Shown here: positions 39,284 to 49,466 of the stretch, piece after piece
Numbering within the stretch: position 1 is the first letter of the stretch
How the letters are laid out: every line of letters starts with the position of its first letter
Assembly: GCF_013377085.1 (NCBI RefSeq)
Contig: NZ_JACAAX010000044.1
Span: 1 to 57,318 of the forward strand
DNA length: 57,318 bases
Origin: Rhodoplanes sp.
Lineage (GTDB): Bacteria > Pseudomonadota > Alphaproteobacteria > Rhizobiales > Xanthobacteraceae
Direction of reading: 5' to 3'
The notes under the pieces: model-generated
Databases searched by the model: none
What the model saw: only the letters and a program-made list of their open reading frames with translations
Told to the model about the DNA's origin: nothing
Translations under genes and position numbers: made by a program

Positions 39284-40057
39284 TTGAAAAAGATTCTGCT
39301 CGTGACTGTTGCGGCATTCGGCTTTGCCGGTGCCGCCTCTGCGGCCGACCTGCCGGCGCGCATGCCTGTGAAGGCGGCGCCCATGGTCGCGCCTGTGTTC
39401 TCGTGGACCGGTTGCTATGTCGGCGGCTATGTCGGCGGCGCCTGGAGCTCCGACGACACCGTGGCCACCGACCGGAACGGCGTCATCGTCCGTCCGGGCT
39501 CGTGGGGCTACTCGACCGATTCGAGCTTCATCGGTGGCGGCACCGTGGGCTGCAACTGGCAGCCGGTCGGCTCGCCCTTCGTGCTCGGTCTCGAAGGCGA
39601 AGTCGGCTACATGCACCTGACGGGCACGGGCATCGACCCGCTCTCCGCCGGCGCCACCACGCTCTACTCCAACACCAAGATCGGTGACTGGTACGGCATC
39701 GTCGCCGGCCGTCTCGGCTACTCGTTCGATCGCGCCCTCATCTACGTCAAGGGCGGCGTCGCCTTCGTCGACGTCGAGAACTCGATCGCGCAGCCGGGCA
39801 CGGGCGCCTATGCGTCCGCCAGCCAGACCAAGGCGACCTGGACGGTCGGTGGCGGTCTCGAATACGCCCTCGACATGAACTGGAGCGTCAAGGCCGAGTA
39901 CATGTATATCGGCCTCGACCAGACCCAGACCGTGACGGCTCCGATCGCCGGCGGCGGCTTCGCCAACTGGGATCATGCCAACTCGGGCATCCAGACCGCC
40001 AAGGTGGGCATCAACTACCGCTTCGGCGGCGGCGCCCCGCTGGTCGCTCGCTACTGA
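39284..40057 (+). CDS. Outer membrane beta-barrel protein, copy 2 (TTG start)
   Basis: 257 residues if begun at the TTG at 39284, which lines up exactly with the ATG of copy 1 (LKKILLVTVAAFGFAGAASA as read; initiator would be Met). A gggggg-type RBS lies about 6 nt before the TTG. In-frame ATGs at 39212 and 39251 would add residues in front of the signal peptide, and the first overlaps the shared upstream element, so I reject them. Only the signal-peptide region differs from copy 1 (VKAAPMVAPVF instead of VKAPPVIAPVF); after residue 35 they appear identical. Same terminator as copy 1. Confidence 0.9.
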   Translation: MKKILLVTVAAFGFAGAASAADLPARMPVKAAPMVAPVFSWTGCYVGGYVGGAWSSDDTVATDRNGVIVRPGSWGYSTDSSFIGGGTVGCNWQPVGSPFVLGLEGEVGYMHLTGTGIDPLSAGATTLYSNTKIGDWYGIVAGRLGYSFDRALIYVKGGVAFVDVENSIAQPGTGAYASASQTKATWTVGGGLEYALDMNWSVKAEYMYIGLDQTQTVTAPIAGGGFANWDHANSGIQTAKVGINYRFGGGAPLVARY

Positions 40058-40119
40058 TCTCGTCGACTTCTCCGTCGAGCGAAAGCCCCGGGCACGCCCG
40101 GGGCTTTTTGCATGTCGGG
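39387..40119 (+). repeat. Long direct duplication, unit 2
   Basis: Second copy of the 733-bp unit (see 37914-38646). Divergence resumes immediately after gcatgtcggg in both copies. Confidence 0.85.
40082..40109 (+). terminator. Rho-independent terminator of omp copy 2
   Basis: Same 10-bp stem and T-run as after copy 1; inside the duplicated unit. Confidence 0.92.
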
Positions 40120-40229
40120 GACCGCGTCGAGGGCTTCGAGCCGACGCCCCGGCAAGCACCGGCTGCGGCACCCCGGCCAGCCTTGCTCGCGCGTTCGGCG
40201 ACAATACCAGCTCCCAGAACCTCCAACCC

Positions 40230-40316
40230 GTCATGGCCGCGCTCGTCGCGACCATCCACGTCTACAACGCTTTTCGAAAGGAAGAGCGTGGATGGCCGGG
40301 ACACGCCCGGCATGAC
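40230..40316. repeat. Family B palindromic repeat
   Basis: About 87 bp, gtcatggccgcgctcgtcgc...gaccatccacg and cgtggatggccgggacacgcccggcatgac. Same plan as the copies at 41506 and 50566 with point differences. It lies between omp copies 2 and 3. Confidence 0.78.
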
Positions 40317-40423
40317 CCAGGTGAATTGAAGCTTCTGAAGGTTGGTCTAATTCCACTCTACCCCTCATCCGATAGATTTAGCCTGTTTTGGTTGCACAGC
40401 GGTGAATCTTGTTTCCCATAGGT

Positions 40424-40441
40424 TGTGGCCAAAATGTCACC
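40424..40441 (+). promoter_or_regulatory. Shared omp upstream element, copy 3
   Basis: tgtggccaaaatgtcacc, 55 nt before the third omp start; same distance as for copy 2. Confidence 0.55.
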
Positions 40442-40495
40442 AATCCGGATGCCACCCGTTCTATTTTATTCCATCGACTCTATCGGGGGGCTCCC

Positions 40496-41284
40496 ATGAA
40501 GAAGATCCTGCTTGCGACTGTTGCGGCACTCGGAATGGCCAGTGTGGCCTCTGCTGCCGATCTCCCGGCCCGGATGCCCGTGAAGGCTCCGCCCGTGATC
40601 GCGCCCGTGTTCTCGTGGACCGGCTGCTATATCGGCGGCTATGTCGGCGGCGCGTGGAGCGACGGCGACATCAGCGCCTATGACCGTAACGGCTACTCGG
40701 CCGTCGGCGCCTGGGGCTACAAGACCGACGCCAGCTTCATCGGCGGCGGCACGCTGGGCTGCAATTATCAGCCGGTCGGTTCGCCGTTCGTGCTCGGCCT
40801 CGAAGGCGAGCTCGGCTACCTGAACATCAAGGGCTCGGCCTACGACCCGCTCCTGCTCAACAACGCAGCGGTGGCGCCCGGCGTGGCCTCGTCGACCAAG
40901 ATCGGCAACTGGTATGGCATCGTTGCCGGCCGTCTCGGTTATTCGTTCGATCGCGCCCTCATCTACGTCAAGGGCGGCGCCGCTTTCGTGAACGTCCAGA
41001 ACTCGGTGTTCGACGGCTTCGGCCTGCAGACCATCAACGCCTCGGCGAGCGAGACCGTGGCGACCTGGACGGTCGGCGGCGGCATCGAGTGGGCGTTCGA
41101 CATGAACTGGAGCGTCAAGGCGGAGTACATGTACATCGCCCTGAACAACCAGACCGTGTCGGGCATCAACCCGGGCGATGGCCTGCGCTACAATTGGGAT
41201 CACGACAACAGCGGCATCAGCACCGCCAAGATCGGCCTGAACTACCGCTTCGGCGGTGGCGCACCGCTGGTCGCCCGGTACTGA
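40496..41284 (+). CDS. Outer membrane beta-barrel protein, copy 3 (diverged)
   Basis: 262 residues. Signal peptide MKKILLATVAALGMASVASA, then the same ADLPARMPVKAPPVIAPVFS start and the same C-terminal FGGGAPLVARY as copies 1 and 2. The middle differs clearly, chiefly in the predicted surface loops (DGDISAYDRNGYSAVGAWG; SAYDPLLLNNAAVAPGVA; NNQTVSGINPGDGLRYNWD), while barrel strands are conserved. ATG at 40496 with ggggggct upstream. A terminator follows at 41326. Confidence 0.93.
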   Translation: MKKILLATVAALGMASVASAADLPARMPVKAPPVIAPVFSWTGCYIGGYVGGAWSDGDISAYDRNGYSAVGAWGYKTDASFIGGGTLGCNYQPVGSPFVLGLEGELGYLNIKGSAYDPLLLNNAAVAPGVASSTKIGNWYGIVAGRLGYSFDRALIYVKGGAAFVNVQNSVFDGFGLQTINASASETVATWTVGGGIEWAFDMNWSVKAEYMYIALNNQTVSGINPGDGLRYNWDHDNSGISTAKIGLNYRFGGGAPLVARY

Positions 41285-41325
41285 TCGTCAGTCCCGAACG
41301 ACGGCCTCTAGAAGTCCCAGTGGAG

Positions 41326-41349
41326 CCCCGGACCTCAGGTCCGGGGTTT
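41326..41349 (+). terminator. Terminator of omp copy 3
   Basis: ccccggacc-tca-ggtccgggg (9-bp perfect stem, 3-nt loop) followed by ttt. It lies 42 bp past the stop. The rest of 41350-41784 holds a family B repeat and the uvrA promoter region. Confidence 0.85.
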
Positions 41350-41505
41350 CCGCTGTTTTGGGGTGACCGGTGCGGGCCGGGGGGCCGAAACCACCGACCC
41401 CGGGCGATCGCCGCTCCCCGCCCTGCGCAGCCGCTACGGGATGCACAGATCTCGTTTTGTCGAGACCATCTGGTGGTCTGCAAAGAGTGCACCTTCCCCA
41501 CCGTC

Positions 41506-41598
41506 GTCATCGCCGGGCTTGACCCGGCGATCCATCATCCTGCGAACAAAGCATTTTTGCGAAAATCGATGGATGCGCGGGTCGAGCCCGCGCATGAC
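41506..41598. repeat. Family B palindromic repeat
   Basis: About 93 bp: gtcatcgccgggcttgaccc ggcgatccatc ... gatggatgcgcgggtcgagc ccgcgcatgac. Good example of the family: two GC hairpins flanking an AT-richer centre and pairing overall. Confidence 0.88.
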
Positions 41599-41687
41599 GC
41601 TCTCACACATGGCAAGCGATGTGTGCATCCCGTAGTGCGCAGCCGGGGACGCTGTTGATAACCCGGGGGTGCTGGCGAAACCGCTCC

Positions 41688-41702
41688 GTTCTCATTAAGT
41701 TC
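41688..41702 (+). promoter_or_regulatory. LexA (SOS) box upstream of uvrA
   Basis: Exact GTTC-TCATTAA-GTTC, the direct-repeat LexA box known from alphaproteobacteria, 83 bp before the uvrA ATG. uvrA is a classic SOS gene, so the placement supports the call. Confidence 0.8.
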
Positions 41703-41784
41703 TGGTCACGCCTCCAATCCGTCCGGGCCAGGTCTGCGCGGCGTGCCGCGCCCCTGCCGCCCCGTGGACCGAGCCCGGTGACCG

Positions 41785-44877
<3,093 letters not shown>

Positions 44878-44930
44878 CAAGGCCGCAATTTTCGTTGTAC
44901 GATTGGTTATTCTCACCAAATGAGCGCATC

Positions 44931-46946
44931 ATGTCGCTTAGGTCACGCAGAAGAGCACCCAATAAAACCCCAGACGAAGTCTACGCAGAAGCGGTCGAGC
45001 AAATTGACCGCGCGCGGTCGCTTCAACAATATTCTTTAACGCTTGGCAAAGGCCGGAGATCTTTACATAAGATCCCCCCTCTGACTGACCTCCCCTTTTT
45101 AAGGGCCATCGACATTAGCCGAGCTCACATTACAAGCCTAGAGCCTCTCCGCGACGCAAAGCAATTGACACATTTGTATCTAACTGACACGCTAGTTAAC
45201 GACCTTTCACCACTTTCCGATTTAACTAATCTTCAATCCCTAATTGTTTCTTCACCGTATTTAAGAGATATCACGGCATTATCAGCCGCAACGAGATTGA
45301 AATTTCTAGTTATAAGCCGCTCTGGTGTGCGCGACATATCTCCGCTCAAGGGTCTTTTGAACTTGAAATCCCTAACACTGACCGGATGCCCAGTGCGCGA
45401 GATTGATGCACTTCAAGACCTTATTAAACTAGAAGAATTAAATATCAGCGGTACGTATGTTTCGGACCTGTCTGCCATTGCAAACTTGACATCGATTAGT
45501 TATCTAAATGTTTCTGGCACTCCAGTATCGGATCTATCTCCAATCGAAAAATTTACTGATCTTGAGAATCTTTTCCTTGCTGGCTCCCGTGTTACTACAT
45601 TGACGCCAATCAAGGGACTGCACCGCATTAAGATCATAAATTTTGACGGCACTCAGGTTAAGGAAATTTCCCCTCTAAGTCTATTTACAGGACTTACTCG
45701 CATTGATATGGATGACACAAAGGTTTCGGATTTATCCCCACTTGCAACTTTGACAAACCTAGCTAGAGCGAGCGTTATTCGGCCAAGAGCAGGCGGAATT
45801 TGGTGCGAAAATTGCCCCCTAGATGATTCGTATTTGAAAACGCTTTCGCTGCGCGAGAATCCAGAACGAACAATTCAGATAATACAGCATTTGAGAAGGG
45901 AACAGGGCCTACCGGATTTCGACTTCTCCGAGCAGCCATTGGAGTTTCCGCCCGACATACCAGGACAAGGCCCTGGTCCGCACTTCACGATGGCGATCGA
46001 TGGAGCTATTATTTTTGCACCCCCGGGCTCAATAGATGACACAGGAAACAACGTCGATCGCATACGGAGTCTAAAACCTCTCCTCGAAACAGCCTGCGAA
46101 GCGCTGCAAAACAGTCTAAGCGAGAACGAACATCCGAGTTTACTTAAACTTGTTTGTCTGTATGGCGAAACGATTAGCAGTGATGTTGAGGATATTGATT
46201 TTGCGAAGCTTTACGGACTTGGATTAAGATTACAAAGTGCCGCCGCAGCTGCCGAAAGGCAAATTGCAGATCGATTATTGCCTAGCTTAGAGGACGCAAC
46301 CAAAGAAGCATTGGACAGCCTTACCAGCCTTCATGGACCGTTTATCCTTTCTACAAAGGCAGGGTTGGAGCTAATCGAACTCGCAGAACGATATCAGAGG
46401 CGCCCGGAGGCGGACCGCGCAATGCGGGCAGCGACACTTGAACTGGGGAACGAGCTTGAACGGTTCCCAGACTTAATTGATCCCGAAGCGGCAGCATTTG
46501 TCAAAGAAGCTGCGGAAGAGATCGACGTAGGAAACCACCCAGAGCGTTCAACAACCTACAGCGTCAGCACTACCCGAAACGTGTCAATTGTGCTGATTGC
46601 GGGAGCCACCTGCGGAGCGTTACCAATTGTAGGAGGGGCTGTCGGTGGGGTATCGGGCATAATCCTGGGCGGCATTGCAGCGCTCATTGGCATAGAAGGG
46701 CTAAAGAAGTCTAAACCATTTAATACAGTTGCCAGCGCAATAACTGAAAGTGTAAACAAAGCCGGAGAGGGCGAACTTGCGACCCTCCTTGGCCAAAAGG
46801 CAACAATGTTCGGCCCGCACCTGCAGTTTGTATTAAGTCACGAAGAATTGCTGCGCCGACTTGCTGGAGATCGGATCCAATTTCGTTGGTTACATTCTTA
46901 TCTAGATTGGCTTAAGAACCAGCAGCCGCAGCCCGGATCTTCGTAG
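44931..46946 (+). CDS. Leucine-rich-repeat protein with C-terminal hydrophobic segment, unknown
   Basis: 671 residues from the ATG at 44931; a GTG at 44874 overlapping the uvrA stop would add 19 residues, and the start is unsure. Residues about 50-285 are roughly ten 22-residue LRRs of the SDS22/internalin type (LEELNISGTYVSDLSAIANL). The middle part (about 330-540) is helical. About 550-595 is a Gly/Ala-rich hydrophobic stretch (IVLIAGATCGALPIVGGAVG) able to span a membrane twice. There is no signal peptide, so the LRRs are probably cytoplasmic. GC content is much lower than in uvrA. The last residues (PQPGSS) and the stop come from repeat sequence. Function unknown; a sensor or membrane-acting effector is conceivable. 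Confidence 0.75.
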   Translation: MSLRSRRRAPNKTPDEVYAEAVEQIDRARSLQQYSLTLGKGRRSLHKIPPLTDLPFLRAIDISRAHITSLEPLRDAKQLTHLYLTDTLVNDLSPLSDLTNLQSLIVSSPYLRDITALSAATRLKFLVISRSGVRDISPLKGLLNLKSLTLTGCPVREIDALQDLIKLEELNISGTYVSDLSAIANLTSISYLNVSGTPVSDLSPIEKFTDLENLFLAGSRVTTLTPIKGLHRIKIINFDGTQVKEISPLSLFTGLTRIDMDDTKVSDLSPLATLTNLARASVIRPRAGGIWCENCPLDDSYLKTLSLRENPERTIQIIQHLRREQGLPDFDFSEQPLEFPPDIPGQGPGPHFTMAIDGAIIFAPPGSIDDTGNNVDRIRSLKPLLETACEALQNSLSENEHPSLLKLVCLYGETISSDVEDIDFAKLYGLGLRLQSAAAAAERQIADRLLPSLEDATKEALDSLTSLHGPFILSTKAGLELIELAERYQRRPEADRAMRAATLELGNELERFPDLIDPEAAAFVKEAAEEIDVGNHPERSTTYSVSTTRNVSIVLIAGATCGALPIVGGAVGGVSGIILGGIAALIGIEGLKKSKPFNTVASAITESVNKAGEGELATLLGQKATMFGPHLQFVLSHEELLRRLAGDRIQFRWLHSYLDWLKNQQPQPGSS

Positions 46947-46949
46947 AGC

Positions 46950-47097
46950 GGAATAGTGTAGCAAGCGTAGCCCTAACGAGCGCAGCAAGCGTAGCCCGGA
47001 TCGCCGTAGGGCGGAATAGCGAAGCGTATTCCGCCATCTTCGGCACCTTCCCGCGGCCAGGCCCTTCGGCGCAATACGCTGCGCTATTGCGCCCTAC
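46950..47097. repeat. Cluster of family C REPs, left side of RAYT
   Basis: Contains gagcggaatagtgtagcaag (degenerate), two agcaagcgtagc segments, a perfect REP ggcggaata-gcgaagcg-tattccgcc at 47010-47035 preceded by gta, and ggcgcaata-cgctgcgc-tattgcgcc at 47068-47093 followed by ctac. The last one overlaps the 3' end of the RAYT gene. Confidence 0.9.
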
Positions 47098-47638
47098 GAC
47101 GCGGCTCGTCGCGTTCGCCGAAATCGCCCGTGACATCCACCTCACCGGCCCAATCCTCCGGAAACACGCCGGCGCGGACGTCGCGGTGGAACGACGAATA
47201 GGGCCAGTCACGGACGCGCCGGACCAGGCCGTGCTTCACCGGGTTGATGTGGCAATACTCGACGTGACGGGCGTAATCGCGCTCGTCGCGGATCAGGTGC
47301 TCCCAGAAGCGCCGCTGCCAGATGCCGCGCTCGCCGCGGGCCACGCGCACCCGGCTTCGCCGCTCCGTCGGCGGGATGGCGCGGGCGAACCGCGTCTTGA
47401 TCATGCGCCAGCGGATCGAGAAATCGGCGTCGCCGGGCGGCAGGGTCCAGACCGCATGGAGGTGGTCGGGAAGGACGACGAACGCGTCGATGTGGAAGGG
47501 ATAGCGCTGCCAGGTCCAGGCCGCCGCCGCCCGCAAAAGCTCGATCTTCTCCACGAGCAGCGCGCTTCGTCGATCGAGCAGCGCCACCGTGAAGAACCAG
47601 CATCCGCCAGGAACGAACGCGCGGCGATACTCGGGCAT
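47084..47638 (-). CDS. REP-associated tyrosine transposase (RAYT)
   Basis: 184 residues from MPEYRRAFVPGG, the usual RAYT N-terminus; the frame also offers ATGs at 47656 and 47665, and the RBS does not decide. HUH metal-binding motif H59-L-H61 (LPDHLHAVW) and catalytic Tyr Y128 (HVEYCHINPVKHG) are intact. RAYTs are domesticated IS200/IS605-like single-strand transposases that cut REP hairpins. The gene appears whole, so it may be active. Its stop lies within a REP. Confidence 0.92.
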   Translation of the reverse strand: MPEYRRAFVPGGCWFFTVALLDRRSALLVEKIELLRAAAAWTWQRYPFHIDAFVVLPDHLHAVWTLPPGDADFSIRWRMIKTRFARAIPPTERRSRVRVARGERGIWQRRFWEHLIRDERDYARHVEYCHINPVKHGLVRRVRDWPYSSFHRDVRAGVFPEDWAGEVDVTGDFGERDEPRRRAQ

Positions 47639-47689
47639 GCCTCCATGGTACGGCATGCGCTGCATCGATCAAGGCGACGGCGCCGAGAT

Positions 47690-47720
47690 GGCGGAATACG
47701 CTTCGCTATTCCGCCCTACG
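47690..47720. repeat. Family C REP, right side of RAYT
   Basis: ggcggaata-cgcttcgc-tattccgcc followed by ctacgg. It is the reverse complement of the left REP at 47010 apart from the outer bases. Confidence 0.93.
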
Positions 47721-47741
47721 GCCGTGCTGACGCCGGTTTCG

Positions 47742-47815
47742 GCGTGACGCCTCTCGGGAGCAATCAGCAGCGGGGATATGGAGTCTGGGCTTGCGACCCT
47801 GCGGCTCGCGCCCCG
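47742..47815. repeat. Decayed family A fragment
   Basis: gcgtgacgcctctcggga, then gggatatggagtctgggctt and gcgccccgga resemble the second half of the 29342 and 34738 copies with many changes. Not between convergent genes. Confidence 0.5.
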
Positions 47816-47855
47816 GACCAACTCGTCTGCTTCAGCGACCGGTCTATCGAGGATC

Positions 47856-47885
47856 AAACAAAAATCCCCGGCGGAGCCGGGGATT
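47856..47885 (-). terminator. Rho-independent terminator of gapR
   Basis: On the minus strand aatccccggc-tcc-gccggggatt followed by tttgttt: a 10-bp perfect stem and T-tract, 30 bp after the gapR stop. Confidence 0.93.
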
Positions 47886-47915
47886 GGCGTCGTCGCAGCG
47901 GGATCGCTCGAACGA

Positions 47916-48206
47916 TCAGGCGGCCTTCTTCTTCGCCGACCCGGCGCTCGGCACGGCCGCGTTGGTGATGGCCGCGAGGTAGATGTCGAGCAGCGTCTCG
48001 CGCTCGTCGCGCTCCTTCTGGTCCTGCTTGCGGATGCGGATCACCTCCCGCAGGATTTTCACGTCGAAGCCGTTGCCCTTGGCCTCCAGGAAGATCTCCT
48101 TCTTGGCCTCGTTCAGCTCCTTGATCTCCTCGTCGATGTGCTCGATGCGCTCGACGATGGTTCGAAGCTGGTCGCCCGCGATACCCGTGACGTCCGATCC
48201 GCTCAT
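47916..48206 (-). CDS. gapR: Nucleoid-associated protein GapR (DUF2312)
   Basis: 96 residues, nearly all helical coiled coil (LRTIVERIEHIDEEIKELNE, GFDVKILREVIRIRKQDQKE). This is the DUF2312/UPF0335 signature; in Caulobacter GapR binds AT-rich overtwisted DNA ahead of replication and transcription and helps type II topoisomerases. The Lys-rich tail (SAKKKAA) is typical. Start ATG at 48206. Monocistronic with its own terminator. Confidence 0.94.
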   Translation of the reverse strand: MSGSDVTGIAGDQLRTIVERIEHIDEEIKELNEAKKEIFLEAKGNGFDVKILREVIRIRKQDQKERDERETLLDIYLAAITNAAVPSAGSAKKKAA

Positions 48207-48353
48207 GGTTTACTCCTGGTCAACGCGACGGCGAAAAACTGCGCCATTCGGCGGCGCCCGGCAAGGCGAGCGCGCCGGTGTGGTTGATGGTTTACTAACG
48301 GGCGACGAGCGGGCCAGGGCACCGACGGCCGGGATGCCCTGTTCGATTCGTCC

Positions 48354-48650
48354 TCATGCCGCATCGGCCGGGCGGACGCGCCGCGTGATCTCCGGCCCCC
48401 GCTCCTTCTCGACGATGGCGATGTCGTACTGGCTCTGGAGGTCGAGCCAGAACTGCGGGGCGTTGCCGAACCAGCGGCCGAGCCGCACGGCCGTGTCGGC
48501 CGAGATCGAGCGGCGGCCGTTCAAAATATCGGTGATCCGACCCGACGGGACGCCCAGGTCGAGAGCGAGCCGATTGGCACTGAGGCCCCGCGCCGCCAGC
48601 TCACGTTTCAGCAGCCGACCCGGATGTGCGGCAGGAGGCATGGCATTCAT
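48354..48650 (-). CDS. higA: HigA-family antitoxin
   Basis: 98 residues with an XRE-type helix-turn-helix (LKRELAARGLSANRLALDLG, PSGRITDILNGRRSISADTA) in the HigA addiction-module style, including the HPGRLLKREL start and the WLDLQSQYDI segment. It would bind and silence the toxin and repress the operon. The start codon overlaps the toxin stop (ATGA), so antitoxin follows toxin, the HigBA order. Confidence 0.92.
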   Translation of the reverse strand: MNAMPPAAHPGRLLKRELAARGLSANRLALDLGVPSGRITDILNGRRSISADTAVRLGRWFGNAPQFWLDLQSQYDIAIVEKERGPEITRRVRPADAA

Positions 48651-48934
48651 CCCTTGTGGTCATCGACGATCTCGACGTCGTAAGCGTCACCCTTTCGGAA
48701 GGTGAAGCAAATCCGCCAGCGTCGATTGACCGTCATGGCCCATTGTCCCTTGCGATCGCCCTTGAGCCTGTGCAGGCCGAGGCTCTTGAGCGGGCCGAGG
48801 TCGTTCGGTCCCTTGGCGACATTGAGGGCCAGCAGCAAATCCGTAGCGGCATCGAAATCGAGCCCCCGCAACTGGTTCGGCCGCTCGCCGTCCCAGACCT
48901 TGCGGGTCACGGAGTTCCGCCACGACCGGATCAT
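48647..48934 (-). CDS. higB: HigB/RelE-type toxin
   Basis: 95 residues: FDAATDLLLALNVAKGPNDL, LKSLGLHRLKGDRKGQWAMT, VNRRWRICFTFRKGDAYDVE. These are the RelE-fold hallmarks of HigB-type ribosome-dependent mRNA endonucleases. Start ATG at 48934, upstream aatatagtac region (minus-strand promoter likely near 48940-48960). Overlaps higA by four bases; both genes appear intact. Confidence 0.92.
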   Translation of the reverse strand: MIRSWRNSVTRKVWDGERPNQLRGLDFDAATDLLLALNVAKGPNDLGPLKSLGLHRLKGDRKGQWAMTVNRRWRICFTFRKGDAYDVEIVDDHKG

Positions 48935-49049
48935 GGCAAAAATATAGTACGCGGCGCGGTCGACCTCAACGCGACTCCGGCTTCCGCCCGATCATTGTCG
49001 TTCGGACGGCCGGGCTTATAGTCCGGGAACAAACCCTTGCAGGTGCCGC

Positions 49050-49367
49050 ATGACCGAGATCATCACCCGGGACGAATTTACCCAGCTCGCCGCACGCCTC
49101 GACGTGCTGGAGCGCGAGGTCGACGGCGAGAAGATGGTGACGCGCCACGTCCTCGCCGAGACGCGGCGCACCAGCGACCGGATGCTCGGCCTGGAGGCGC
49201 GGCTCGACCGCATGGACGGCAAGGTCGACGATCTCGGCAGGAAGCTCGACGACGCCGTCCGCCGGCTGGCGGCGGTCGACGGCAAGGTCGCGGCGCTCAC
49301 CGCCGCCCTGCCCCGGATCATCGCCGACGCGCTGCGCACGGCGCTGCGAGAGCGCGACGGGCGCTGA
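49050..49367 (+). CDS. Short coiled-coil protein, unknown
   Basis: 105 residues, almost wholly heptad-patterned (LAARLDVLEREVDGEKMVTR, LDRMDGKVDDLGRKLDDAVR). No signal peptide or membrane helix. Such short coiled-coil genes are common in this class and carry no known function. The ATG is preceded by gcaggtgcc, a weak RBS. Confidence 0.6.
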   Translation: MTEIITRDEFTQLAARLDVLEREVDGEKMVTRHVLAETRRTSDRMLGLEARLDRMDGKVDDLGRKLDDAVRRLAAVDGKVAALTAALPRIIADALRTALRERDGR

Positions 49368-49466
49368 CGCCGCCCCACCTCCCCCGACGGACGCAGAGCG
49401 AGACGACCGCAACCGGTGCGATTATACTCTCCGGAAAAGGCCGACAAGCGCCACCGGGAGGACGCC

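Larger units (their letters stand above)
46950..47720. mobile_element. REPtron: RAYT gene with flanking inverted REPs
   Basis: The RAYT gene lies between a REP in one orientation (47010-47035) and a matching REP in the opposite orientation (47690-47715). Such units are the presumed source of dispersed REPs. The limits given are those of the visible REPs. Confidence 0.85.
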
